A program made the translations under genes and the position numbers. Below, piece by piece: positions 10,419 to 24,400 of a DNA stretch of 64,000 bases. The stretch covers positions 259,260 to 323,259 of the forward strand of contig JH720346.1 in assembly GCA_000231825.2 (NCBI GenBank), in the 5' to 3' direction. The notes beneath the pieces were generated by a model. The model searched no databases and was not told the origin of the DNA. It saw only the letters and a program-made list of their open reading frames with translations. Numbering within the stretch: position 1 is the stretch's first letter; every line of letters starts with the position of its first letter. This DNA comes from Tetrahymena elliotti 4EA. Its lineage: Eukaryota; Ciliophora; Oligohymenophorea; Hymenostomatida; Tetrahymenidae.

Positions 10419-13400
10419 ATGAATAGACAAAGGACTAACATCAATGACTAAATCATTGAAAGCTAGTTTATGAAATCATAGGAAAAGAATTATTATGAAA
10501 GTAACAAATAAAGGCAGTATTAAAAGGAGTTGGAAGAAAAAAAATATGATAGTATTATTTCAAGATTGCAAAAGAAATGTCTCTAATTCTACTTTAAAGA
10601 ATATTACTAACTGCTAAATACTTTTAAAAGATCGAAAATGCTCTCCATCTTTATTGTTTTGATATTAGAATTATAAATTTTGTCAATATCATTTTATGAA
10701 GGAATATAATAAGAATAAAATTAGAGTTTAGGAAGATATTTTGCATATTTTAGAATACATCCATTGATATCAAGTGCTAGCACATAATCAAAAAGCGATC
10801 TGAACAAAATATCCTAGTATTTATTTTTCTCATTCATAATGATATCTATTCTCTCAGCACTTTTTTTTTTCATATTGAGATTGTTTAGATTTAAAATTAA
10901 CAAACAAGTTAAATATGTGATTTTGTTAGTTGCTTCTTTTGTTAATAAAGTTATAATTGTCATCGCATATTTACCTGTCTTAGATTAATATTTTTTGATT
11001 GCAAAAGATTACACTGACTATCCTCTATTATTATTATTGTCTAATTTTAACTTGATACTTTACAATATTTGGATGATCGGTTACATTCTACATGATTTCG
11101 ATTACAGTTTTATCATAGAAGATTATTTATCAAAAAGAGAAAGCTATTTGACCTTCATTAATATTATATATTACTTTATAATGGCTATAATTATCAACAC
11201 TAGTTTAACATGGCAAATTCCTATAATTAACTCAGCAATAGGTCTTTTAAGAATGCTAGACTATTTAATAGAAATGAATTACTATTCCATAACTATAAGT
11301 AATTTTGTATCTTCTCTTAGATCAGTTAACTTCATACTCTCTCTCTTTATTGCTATTTACAGCTATCAATCTTTTACCAAAACAGACTAAAAGCTTGATT
11401 TCCTTATCATCGTCATGAGTCCTATCTTAATGAAGTTAGGTTCTTTTGTTTATCAAACGCTCTATAGCTACCTCACATAAGATAAAGAATTTCCAAAAAG
11501 GTTCCAAACATTTGACCTTAAAATAAGAAACATGCTTTCCTATACATTTCTTGACTATGAAGATTACCTTAAAAAAGGTAATTTCTATTTATCTCATCAA
11601 AATTTGATTAAATCTTAGACTTTTTTATTGAAATTAAAAAACTGAATAATCAATTTTTTTGGCAATTTTTCATAAATCTTAACAAATTTTCTATAGAGAT
11701 ATTTAAAAATTCATTAATATTAAATGAAAATTACAAAATTTTAATGTCTCATTATTTTATGAGGATAGCTTAGGATATTTAGGGATTTCTTTTTAAATTT
11801 TATGAATGCTTTCTTTATTGAAAAAATATTAATTAATAAAAAAATAACTTAGGTAGTGGTATACACTTTGAGGGTTTCTTCACGAATCATGTTTAAAGTT
11901 GCGTTTTAGAAGGTAAATTATTTATTTATTTATTTTAGTTTTTTAATTTATCAAATAAAAAATAATTTTTTTAATAATAGAATGCTTCTGTAAGATGTTT
12001 ATCAAAGATTATTCTGTAAATGAGTTACTAAGCTCTAAGTTAAGAGAAAGATATATGCAATATTACACTATAAATTATTTTCATTAGTATATAAACAATA
12101 AAAAGCAATCAAGCTAATCTGATAAAAGAGCCAAATTTCTCTTTTTTGCATACCTGATTGAGATAGTTAAGATACCAACAAAAGCCTTTACTGAAATAGT
12201 TTAAATGAAATATTCTAATAGTTTTTCATCATTAAAAGAGCAATATATCCTAGAATCTACAATAAAGAAAGCAAAAATTAACTTCAAGACATATTTTGAA
12301 TCAAGCTCAAATTAAAATTAAAGGTAAATTTATTAAAAAATCATTCAAGCTAAATACATTAATTGTTTATTTGAAATATAAAAAGAATAAATATGATGAG
12401 CGTTATTGATTTTGATGAACTTTTATTTAAAATTACAAAAGCGATTAGATGTATCCTTACAGATGCAAGAGAATTTTTCAATTTTGTTAGCTAAGACTAT
12501 TTTTAATTAAAAATGTTGTAAGAAAAAGGAGATAAATTGATTTAGCTGAGAGATTATGTGGATAATATATTAAAGATTTTATTCAACTTAAACCCTTTTT
12601 CTAGATATCTCTATTTTATTACAGAAATTTATTTAGATAATTTTAATTTTAAGGGTGTAAAGATATCAAGTTACATATCCAAGAGTAATAGGATTTCTTT
12701 TTAAACTTTAAGCAAAGATGATTTAACTGCTAATCTTTACAAACCTAACAGTTGTATAGTTTATATTTCTTTACTAAATCCTATTGGTAAGATTAACAGG
12801 GTCACTTCATCTGTTGAAACTATCTTTGGATAAAAAAAGGAAAATTTGATTGGTAATTATTACTTACAACTTACAAATATTTAATAAATTAAAATTTTTT
12901 CTTTTAAAAAGGATAAAATTGTGGAATATTAATGCCATATATTATTTAAAAATTCCATGATAAGTTTTTGTCTCACTTTATTGAGAGGGGCATTTCTAAA
13001 TCAAATCTAGAAAATCAAATGAGTTTAGTTCTCTGTAAACAATAAAATGGATTTATATTCCCAATGATTAAAAGAATTAAAATTGATTAATTCACTGATA
13101 AAGATTTTGGAGTATGTGCCTTCTTTGAGTAGATGCATAATGTAGTTATTTATCTAGACATTTATATTAGATTAGATTATATTATTTTTAAACAGGGATA
13201 CGACTACATGCTTTGTAATAGAAAAGGAGCAATTTAAGGAGTTTCTTAAAAGCTATTTGAAGATACATTTAACAAATTTTTAAAAAACCCTGGTATAAAT
13301 ACATTTTGTTTTTATTTATATTTTATAATTTATTATTTTTAGATAAGCTAGCATAATACGATATAGGTAGGTTTATTCCTATAACTAGTGGTTTAATTGC

Positions 13401-16400
13401 TAATAAATTAGTTTAAGATTCAGTTGAATTAACTACAGTGATGATTATACCCTAAAATGATAAGTATAACAGCTACTTTTTTAAATATAACAATCATCCT
13501 CAAGACCAAATTGTTTAAGTAATAAAAAATAACTAATTTAATAAATTTTGAAATTAATTTATAAATTAATTAAAGTTTATGAAGAATATTGATAAACATG
13601 AGAATGAGTTTCTTTATTATGAGGTTACTATTAAACTAATCAAGCAGGATACGTAGTTGAGAAATCTGATTTATTATTATTTAGAATTCTAAAGAGTTAA
13701 AAAAATAAAAAGAAGATTTGAAAGAACTGAAATGATTAATTCACTTAAGAAAGAATTAAACTATATTTTTTCAAAGAATATAAAAATTTAAGATATAGAA
13801 TAAATTATGTAAGATACAGATATGTAGACAGAAGATGGTCCTGATTTGGAACTAGCTAAACAAAATCATCTTTAAAATTAACATCTCTTTCAGAATTTAC
13901 AGAGAAATGTCAAATCTAATATTTTATCATTAAAGTTTTCAAAAGAATTGATTAAAAGCAAAAAATCATCAAGGTAATTATTCAACCTAATTTATTTAAA
14001 ATATAAATTTTTCCTTCAAATATAGATAAGAAAGACTATCAAGTGAAGATTAGTTAAGTGTTTTAGGAACAGAAGGTGGGTCTTATGGAATGAAAGATTA
14101 TCGCGATGAAAATACTGAGTCTAATATTTTTAGGCAATATTATTCTGATAAATCTAGATATCTCAACGATTACTATTCTTCAACTGCCAATGATAGAGAA
14201 ACTTACTTTAAGGATAATACTTAAGTTTCATCTAAAAGATCAAACGAAACATACACTTTCAAGAAAAATAAAATTCTTTAAAAGTAAAATAAAAAATAAT
14301 AAAATGAAGATTTTTAAGATTACAATAAAAAATTGTATAACATGAATCCTTTTGCAAGTACACCTTTGCCATAAGATGATATCTTCAATGGAAATATCAG
14401 TTAGAAATAACAAGTAGCATCGACAGAGCTGATAAACTTTGATGATTAGAATAGTAAATCATAAACGAGATAAATCAGTCAATAATAAAGGTTTTACAAT
14501 AATCATTAAGAAACTAATAATTTTAATCAGGTAGATCCATAAAGTTTAGTTTCTCTTTACTAGAATACTTAAACTCCTTAAAAAGATAAGATGAAATAAA
14601 TTTAGGGGTAAAGCAGTTTTAACACTTAAAATAATTTACTCAATTTCTCTAGTGCAATCTACAATGTAAAATAAGTCACATTAAAATTAATAATAAAATT
14701 CTTAATATTTTTTTAAAAAGGATCCAAATAGTAACATGAGCTCTCACTTCTTTTCTCCATATGCTAATTAATTTTAGTTTTCTGAACAAAAATAGCCTGC
14801 TTTCTTTGAAAAGAAAAAGATACTTTAAAATGGTAATCCTTCTCATATCTTAGGAAATAATTATGCAGATTTTTCAAAGAGCTATGGAGAATTCATAGAA
14901 TCAAATGCAAGTTTTTAGAATAATTACAACAATTCTAATTTTATTTAGCTTTTAAGTAAAAAAAATGCACATTAAGAATTGAATGATATTGATCCATCTT
15001 AAATTTAACATCCAAATTTAAACATTGAATTTTCTAAGATTAATCCACCTTAAGAGTTAAAAGATATCAACTAAGTTGAAAATATTGAAAATAAAAATTT
15101 ATAACCACAAGATTCACAAAACGATGATTAAATTATGATAAGAAAAAAGGCAACTTCTTAGCTAGATTCTTTTCCTAAAACTGCTTCTGGTTATTTAAAT
15201 AGTCTCTCACTTACCGAACTAAATAACAACTCAGAATTAAATTAAAAAATGGCTCTGTAAGCAAAACAATTAGTTTAAAGTAATCCTCCCAATAATGTTA
15301 ATTCTTAATAATTAATTTTGGTTAAAGAAGATGAAGATGAAGAAGATGAAAATTAGGTTTGAATTTACTTATCATTTATTTCCCTCAATAATTTATTCAT
15401 AAAAAATTTTATAAATATACCCTCTAAAATAAGTTACCTTCAACTTTTTGCAAAAATAAGGTATTTTATTAACTAGGATGGGGTATTTGATAATAATTTA
15501 TTTATTTTCATTCTTTTAGATATGATTAAATATTGAATATTTCTTACTGAATTAGGGATCATAAAAAGTAAACAGCAATCTTTAGAATTCCATTTAAACC
15601 AAAGAAAAGGGTACTGATTAGAAAGGCATAGTAAGCACAGATAATAATCTCTAAGAAGCAAATGAAAAGAATTTTAATGATATCAACCAAATATTTCATG
15701 AAACTAGCAGTATACATTCAAGTATGACTTCAAGCCACTCAAGGAAATTAATAATAATTAATGCTATATACTCTAATAAGCCACCCTTTATTATATCAGT
15801 AATTTTTAACATATTTTTTTATTTTTATTAATTTAAAAATAAGAAAACTAATTTGTTCTTAAATATAAAAATTAATAAATAAATAGAGCATTAACTGGTT
15901 AGGTTTCTTAGCTTATATATTTTTGTGTGTAACTACAATAATAGTCTTTACAGAACTTGTAAAATAATTTCACTCTGTAAAAAATAATTTCTAATAAATG
16001 TCATTGCCACCTTTATTGGGATATTATTTTAGTCAAACTTTAGCTGATAGAGAATTTGTCAGAATAACTGCTGAAACTAATCTTTTTCAATATTCTGCTT
16101 CTAAAGTATAACATATAAAGGATGAATTTACTGATAATCCTATCACAGATTAAAATAATTTTAAAGATACCTACTTCATAGCTCAATATGGAGATCGTAC
16201 TGATACTGCCGATACTACATCTTTTGCAGAATACATAGCAAGCAATACTATTAAATAGACAGGAGTCAACAGCTTTGGCGTATAATAAGAACCTACATTA
16301 TTAAGTGTAAATTATTTTTTATTTTGTTTTATATTTTAATTAATACAAAAAATAGTTACAAATAGCTTTGGAGTAACTGATATACTATCTTTTTTTCTAT

Positions 16401-17759
16401 GCCAAAATTAATGATACTAATTCCTCGATATACACAATAGTTAATTGCTTTTAATTCTTAGAATAGTTCAATAAGTTAGAAAATGCTTCATACTAAGCTG
16501 CAGTTGATGATCTCTAAAGCGTGAAAAATTTACTAATATCTACTTTAATAATAATAGAAATAGCTGTCACAATAGTTGTGATGATAATATTTCCTATTTA
16601 TCATATTGTTGTTAAAAGTAAAGAAAAATAATTAAAGCTAATTGGATCATTTTCTCAAGATAAAATTAATGTTTTAAGAGAAAGAATAGATTTATCCCTA
16701 AACAGCATCATTTCTAAAGATAAATTAAAGGTAAGGTTTTTCAGTCAGATTTGAACATTTTTTTATTTTTATTTTATTGAAAAGAGTGTTTAAATAAAAC
16801 ATAAAGAGAACTCTAAGAGAAGGGCAATATCATCTACAGATTATTTATCTTCATTCAGCTGGTTATTAGTTATTTTTAGTTTTCTTATATTAGTATTGGT
16901 ATCTCTTTATCCTATTTTTAATATTATTTTTACTTACACATACTCTGATCATTTTAATAAGAATCTATAAGAAGTCAAGTAAATTTATGAGGTAAAAAAA
17001 TAACTTTCAGCAATGTATGCTGCTAATTTTGCTACTATAACTACCACATTATACACATAAACTATGAGTAAATCTTTAGGTGAATAGCTAGATGCTATAA
17101 ATTAAAGTAGTGAATCAACTCTTAATGGGCTTTAAGATGCAGTTCAAAGTTTACAATCTAAAAGAAATTCAATTGGAAATTATAACCAAATTTTGCTAGA
17201 TATATTGTAGAATGATGCTTGCACGCCTATTTTAGAAATCTTAGATTACGTAAGTGATTCTAATTAGGATAAAAAAGCTTTTAATATGACATAATGCCAG
17301 TAAAGTTATGATGGTATCTTAAAAAAAGGACTCATTCTAACAGCATAAAACATTTTGTAAGGTTTAAGTAGTCTAACGGATCTTTACCATTCTCCTAATT
17401 ACTAAGATTACTCTTAAAATTTATTTATGTTTAAAGATATTAAAGATTTCTATGAATTCCATCTACTTGAAATTAGTATAAATAATGTTATAGAAATAGT
17501 TAAACTTTATATGATCAACAGAGGTTTAGCCTACTTTGATTTTTTATAAAATCTACAAATCTATTTTTTCATTTACTGCTAGATAATACTTTTTATCATT
17601 TTCTTTGGAGGTTGGTCTTTATTTGTGTACACTATGAAAAATAGTCTCTAATAAGCCAAGAGACTTATGAGTCTCTTTCCACTTGAGTATATTTTGGACA
17701 ACCCTTACATTATGTCGCACATCAATCAAGAATTCAGTAAATTAAAAGAATCTAAGTGA
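10419..17759 (+). CDS. Giant multi-pass membrane protein with PAS domain (TmcB/TmcC-like), copy 1
   Basis: Start MNRQRTNINDQIIES at 10419. The N-terminal block (10,640-11,500) has about eight hydrophobic segments. Next come a conserved cysteine motif, HVQSC-x4-CFCK (split by an intron near 11,915-11,980), and a helical repeat-like region (12,000-12,320). A PAS-type domain (about 12,740-13,160) shows INRVTSSVETIFGQKKENLIG and LMPYIIQKFHDKFLSHFIE. A long Gln/Asn/Ser-rich linker (13,900-15,350) leads to two membrane blocks around extracellular-looking loops (about 15,720-16,610 and 16,850-17,680), ending ESK before TGA. This order matches the large ciliate proteins annotated as TmcB/TmcC-like; the name is from memory and is the least certain part. 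A sensory or signalling role is inferred from the PAS domain only. About a dozen introns; the exon edges near 15,350-15,700 are unsure. Roughly 2,000 residues. Confidence 0.82.
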
Positions 17760-18489
17760 GTAGTAATATTCAAAATTTATTTTATTTGAGTTTTAAGTCA
17801 AGAATTATTTGTGTTAAATGTAAAACTAGATTTCTAAATAAATAAAATTTTTTAATTTAAACATTTATTAAAGCATAATTAACATTTTATTCTTTAAAAA
17901 AAATATTTTTCATTTAAGATTAAATCAATTAAATAATTATTTTGGAAAAAATCATTCAAAATTTATATTATTTGATTAATAAGATAAGAATTATATGTAT
18001 TAGTTGTCAAATTAAATTTCAAAATATTTAAAATTTTTAAAATAGAGATTAAAATCATTCAAAATTTTTCAGAAAATTTAGAATTATTGGTTTTAATATA
18101 AAATTAATTAGGTTTCAAAATATAATTAAGATTTTTATTTTAGTTTCAATTAAAATTTATGCTATTCGAAAGTTTTTTATTAAAACTCTTTACCTGTTCT
18201 TTTTGAGAGTAAATTTAGAAAATAAAAATACAATCCAATATTCAGGCAGACATAAATAACTAACAGATTTTTTTCTTTTTTTTTAGATAAGCTTTTTGCT
18301 AGAATACATTTACAAATATATTTTGTGAGTGAAAAAGAGTAGAGTTATTTTAGATTTACTTTGTTTTGTTTGCTATTTTTAAGAAATTGAGAATAGTTTT
18401 ATTAATTATTACAAGTAATAAAAAATGAAAGGATAAAATAAATAGTATTTTTGAATTAAACATTTATCTGCTGAAAATAAAGACATTTA
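17760..18489. repeat. Spacer between convergent stops with diverged AT-rich repeats
   Basis: This 730-bp gap separates the facing 3' ends of the two PAS/membrane paralogues. Three related stretches begin with attcaaaattt (about 17,769, 17,957 and 18,058) and continue with similar aagaattat/ttaaatttc words, suggesting a decayed tandem repeat. No gene is seen. It must hold two polyadenylation regions. Confidence 0.45.
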
Positions 18490-21400
18490 TCAAACAACCT
18501 TTCCTTTTTAAATTTGATCAGATAAGAAGGTCATCATGTAACTATTATCAATTATATAATCTACTTTAAATAAAGTTAGTAAGTTTCTTGTTTTATACAG
18601 AGAGGTAGTTAGATTTTTTACAAATATATTGAATCCGATCAAAAATATAGCAACTATTACAATCAAGCTGTAAAAATATAACCAAAATTGTATAGTTAAA
18701 ATATTATCTCTATATTCTTTAGTCATACTGATTAAAAATATCTAAAGTGTTTCTAAATAATCTGATAGCTGTTTTTATAAGATCAGAAGAGAATTAAGGT
18801 CTCCTTCAATAACCCATTTGGTGAACTTTGACCTAAAGTTTTAATTAGGATTAAATATTATTTCTTACAAATTTTGAAATTAGCCTTGGAGAGTTTTTAA
18901 AGTTGTTATAATACCCTAAGTTAAAACTTGATTATAAACTGTTTAGCACTGTATAATATCAATCTGTTTTAATTATTTTTTAAAGAAAAATTTTTATAAA
19001 TCTTTGATAAACATAAGAAATATGAGAAGAAATTTAAAAAATAGAATTTAAAAAATAAGAAAAGATAAAAAATTACAGTGGTATTGGTAGGATAATATTA
19101 AGGATATTTTTCTAGGGCTTTGCATGCATTTTTATTTAAGGAGCCGATGAATAGATCTAAATAAGTGTCTTTATTAAATCTGGTTCCTTCAAAATGTTCA
19201 GATAAGTAATAAAGTTCATTGATAAGTTATGTATTATTTTTATGAATATCCTAAAAAAAACTAATAGATTTTTGATCTACTGGGATATTGTAGTACATGT
19301 TTGTAGCAATCATCAAAGCAATAGCATATTCTGTATTAAATTATGCTTTGGTTTTGACCACTATTTCTATTTCTTAGATTTGGTAATTAAATTCGTTTTT
19401 AAAATTATATGTAAAAATAAGATTAATAATTGGATAGATAGAAACCATAATCAAGCATGATAATATAAAGATAATAAGTCTCATATCATATTTCTTAAGG
19501 CCAATGACACTAGAAACAGTCTTTCTTTTAAAATTAGGTTTTTCTAAAGATTTAATATTTCCATATGACATTAACATGTACTAATCTATTCTACTTATCA
19601 TTTCTGATAATTTATCCTATTTTTTTAAATTAAAATTTTAGTTTAATCAAAAAAATATTATTTTGTTTGTTTGTTTGTTACTTGAGATTGAGTTGCAAAT
19701 AATTTCATCCAATTTTCTCTAGAAGTTTATATTTTATGATAAATAGGTATAGCAATAACTAAAATAACGAAGGCAACAGCTTCCATAATAGCTATAGTAG
19801 TTATGATATTAGTTTACATAGTATTTACTCTTGAAACAGATTATTCTTGAGCCATTTGTGAAATCACCAAGAATTCGTTGTAATAAGGTATAAAATTGTT
19901 TTACATATATCTAATACTATTAACTCTTACTATGCCGTAAACAACATATTATAGATGTGTTTGTAGGATCAATGTGGAATAATTTATCAAGTATTATTAT
20001 AAAAATGTTTATCCGCGATAAACATTTGGATTAGTCTTGTCGTACATCAGCAAAAAATCAACAGTAATAAAATTACTGTTTACATAATCAGAATAGCTAG
20101 CATGAGTTCTCTAATTTTTTTAAAATAAGTTTTTGTTAACAAAAAACAATCAGGATAATAATAAAAATATAAATTAATTTAATTACATAGTCAAATAGTT
20201 TCTTTACTCCTTCTCTAAAACCTTGTAAAAGTTTTAACTAGTTGTCTTAGGCCAAAGATTTGTAGCCACTTAATGAGGGAAATTGATTTGTCATAACTAA
20301 AGTATTAGAACTAAAGTCTTTTATTATACTAGCATAATCTGATGATAAATAAGGTCCTGTGAGAAGATTATTAAAGCTTTACACATTACTATCAAATATA
20401 GTATTCAAGTAAATAAATATTCCTGTTGTTACAGTCAACATAAAAAAGAAAGCTATTATTCCTATGAGTTCTAATATTTTTATTTTTATTAAAAATTAAC
20501 TTGCTTAAAATAAAACGAAACAGAATTTAAGAAAATTTATTTTACCAATTGAGAAGATTAGGATGGGTTTTGATCTAGTAGTAATTTTGTTGATAACTTA
20601 ATATTTTTTAGATTATTGTTGACTGAGAGCTGATCTGACACTACTTTAGTCATTATTCATCATTTTTTATTTCATTTTATTTTCAAAGTCTTAGATTGTA
20701 ATTGTGTTGTTTTTGGTTCTATTGTTTTGTTCATCTTCATCTGTATCAATTTCTTGTTCGAATTCCTCGATTAATACAGATTTTATTTTATTAAAATTTC
20801 CATTTAAAAAATCACTTTAAGATTTATTTTGTAATTAGATTGTGCTTCTGTGCTTGTAATTATTTTATTTAACTTTAGCAGGCGAGAGTGATTCCATTTA
20901 GTTTGTATACCCTTTGTTATATTCCCATGTTCCAATCTAGTCAAAGAACTTTTACTAAAAAAGAATAAGTTTTTTTTGCTAATTTAAATATAAAGTTACT
21001 TCTGGTTTTTAGATCAATTAATTCTCACTCTTTAAATGAGGTGTAAATATCTGAGCTGCCTCTTCTTAGTTAATATTTTCATTAGATCTAGGACTTTTAA
21101 AGCTTATATTTGCAAAGTATTACTGAGATTTTTTATTTTACAAGTATTAATTCACAGAAGAAGGATCTTTTGTGCTTGGACTAGCAAAATCTTCTCCATT
21201 TGGAATATAATTGCTTAAATGGCTCTCCTTGGCTGTACTACTTTTCTTTAAAAATAAGAATAAAAAGATAAATTAAAGTCAATTTTAAAATTAGTTTACA
21301 TTCTTTTATTCATTAAGAATATCTGTGTCATAATCCATAGAGTTTAAGTTATTTTCCATGTATTAATGATATTCTTGCCTAACAGAATATTCATTTGCTT

Positions 21401-24400
21401 GATTCCAATAATTAAGTGGAATATTTGAGTAGCTTTAAAATAATAATGGCCTTTCACCATATAAAGGACTAGCAAGATTTGCTTTTTAAGAGTAATCTTA
21501 TTATTGATTTTGCATCACAATTTCAGCTCCTCTTTAGTTTGCATTATCACCTAAATAATTGATACTAATAATACACTCTTCTTTTTCTGCAACATCTTAG
21601 CTAATATTATAAATGTTATCAATATTCTATAAAGTTTTAGCTTAAAGAGTATTCCTTTTAATTAAGTTATTATTACTGAAATCTGTATCTTTATTCTTTT
21701 GATAATTTGAATCAGATAATGTCTTTGAATTAGATGCAAACATTTAAGGAGTCTTGTTGATGTTTTCTCTCATAAACTATGATTTTTGTAATAACTAAGT
21801 ACTTGATGGCATTTTTACCAGTTAAGGGTGTTTTTAGTTTCTCTTTTTTTAGACTTCTTATTTCAAATTTGTTATAAAACGATTAACCAGAAATTATGTT
21901 TTAATAATTGTATCAAAACCAATTTATTTCATATTAAAAAACTCGCTGTTTTTCTATCTTCTTTTACTCTTTTTGACACTAAAAATATCTAAACTCTAAA
22001 CATTTGGTTTTGATTATTATTTTGCCGTTTTAAATGACATAGTTGATGCTATTAATTAAGATTATTCAACAAAAGTATTATTATCAAAATATCTAGAAGA
22101 AGAATTCAAAACATCATTATTCTATTCTGAATAACTTACTTAAGTATAAAAGCATTTATTGTATGTATCTACAAAGTCATTTATCAGAAGTAATTTACTT
22201 TCTTAACTTTTCACTTTTCTAATCTTCTTCACCTCCAAAGCTCTGTTTTCCAAAATGTTAAATTATAAAATAATTTAATATCATATTCATGTTAAAAAAT
22301 TATTTATTATCGTATTTAAATTTAAAAATAATTTATCATGTATTAAATTAAAAAATAATAAAAATCAAATTTAAATTCAAAAATAATGTTAAATAAACTT
22401 CTTTATAAATAAATAAATGAATTAAAATATTAATTACCTGTAGATATCTCCGTAAGCTGATTTAGTTTAGAAGTATTGCAAAGATATTTCAAAAATAGCA
22501 AATTTATTATAATTTAGCTCTTTTAGGAACCTTTATATAACATCTTTGTTAGTAGAATCTCTTTTCCTGAAAAAAGGGATTTATTTCTAGCTTTAGGGGA
22601 TAACCATTAAAGTAGATTCTAAAAATTTGTCTTATTCTTAATGGTTTTTATCAATAAAAACCCCAATCAAAGGAATCATTCTTGCTAGATTTATTTTCTT
22701 TAGTTTTTCTAAATATTAAAAAACATTAAATAAGCTTTATGAAAAAGAAAGGGAATTTACTTATATCATCTTCAAATACATCTCTGAATGCAATTTTATA
22801 AAATTTTTTAGAGATGTCTGAAACATTTAAATCTTTATCAAGAAGAATGAATTCTGAATAAGTATCACGAACTCTTATTATTTATCCACATACTCCAAAA
22901 TCTTCAGTTCCAATATAATTTAATCTAATTCTAAGCTCAATAGGAAAAATAAATCCTTATGCATTCTTTCCAAATAATTAGCTTCTTTGAATATTAAGAT
23001 TTTCCATAGAGCCCCTATCTACGAATTTCTGTAAATATTTAGCATGATTGTGACCTAGAAAATATTCATAAAATATTTTAAAAATAAATTTAGTATTTAT
23101 ATATTTATTTACTGTAAACATCAGGCATCAAATTGTCAATTAATTTCCCAACGATATTATTTTTTTAGATACCAAAAATATATTCAGATGATTCGGTTAA
23201 CTTTTATATCATTCCTTGCTAAAGCAGAGAGACATAAACAATGCAGCTATTAGCATATGTTAGACTATTTTAAGCATCTTATTTAACATCACTTTTATTT
23301 AGTAAGTCTAAGCTTCTTTTTTTGTAGTAACTTAACCTTCTATTTTTAAAATCAAGAAAAGTAGAAAACCCTTCTGTTAATCCAAAAAGACTATCGTTCC
23401 TAGGATTGATGTCAAATAAAAGCCTAATGTTCTTAATAATATTAAAAAATTCAAATTAATCCTACAAACTAATAACTTAAGGAAGAAAAAAATTCATTCA
23501 AATTTGTTTTTTCTTATAGTGTTTGGGGTACTTATTATCTATCCATCAATAAATTAATGAATCAATTTTTGAGAAATTAATCAATCAATCTATCAGTTAT
23601 TAATAAATGGATAATAATTAATTAATTAATTAATTGATAGAATAATTAATTAAGTATTATTTAAGAATAATTTAAATACACATTTATATTTTTATCCTTA
23701 ATTTTGAGTAATCTGAATTAATTAACATTGAAAATTAATAAGTAAAATAAAATTGAGTATAAGCTTAATGGTGTTAATTTAATTTAAAAATTAGTTTTTA
23801 ATAGTAACCTAAAATTACAAATTAATAAAGCTCTGGTTCTAAATGAATAACTAAATCATCTCAAATCACTTGAACCTTGAATGGTATGATTGATTTTCGC
23901 TTAAGATTGAGGTAAAAATAAATTTGTTTTGATTATAAAAAGTAATCAAAAATAATAAAAAATACAATATTTTTTAGTGGTCTCAGTATAATTTAATAAT
24001 ATTAAAAAATAATCCGATTTCTACTTACTGACTAAGAATACTATTAATTTCTTTTTATTTTTCATTCTCAAAGTAGTAATCATTATCAAGTTTTGACAGA
24101 CTTCTATTTTAGATTTTAACAAAGTGTTTGCTTACTCGGATTTGCATTTCAATATAAAAAAATTAAAGGAAAAACCAAAAAAAAAAATTTGTTAATTCAT
24201 TTGAGAATATTTTTATGATTTTAATAAATCTTACAATTCTATTGTCTCTTTTTTAACGAATATCAATGTTTTAAAGTAGTAGAGAGAATTTTTTAATTTG
24301 CAATTTCAATCGAAGAATAACTGTAAAAGTTTAAAATATTCTAATTAGATAAGCATAACAGTATACAGTGCTGGTTTATTTCTTTTTAACTCTTTTTGAT

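Noticed and set aside
18490..24150. Splitting PAS/membrane copy 2 into two genes at the 1.44-kb gap
   Set aside because: The peptide on both sides aligns with the continuous copy 1 and the splice sites keep the frame, so one gene is the simpler reading.
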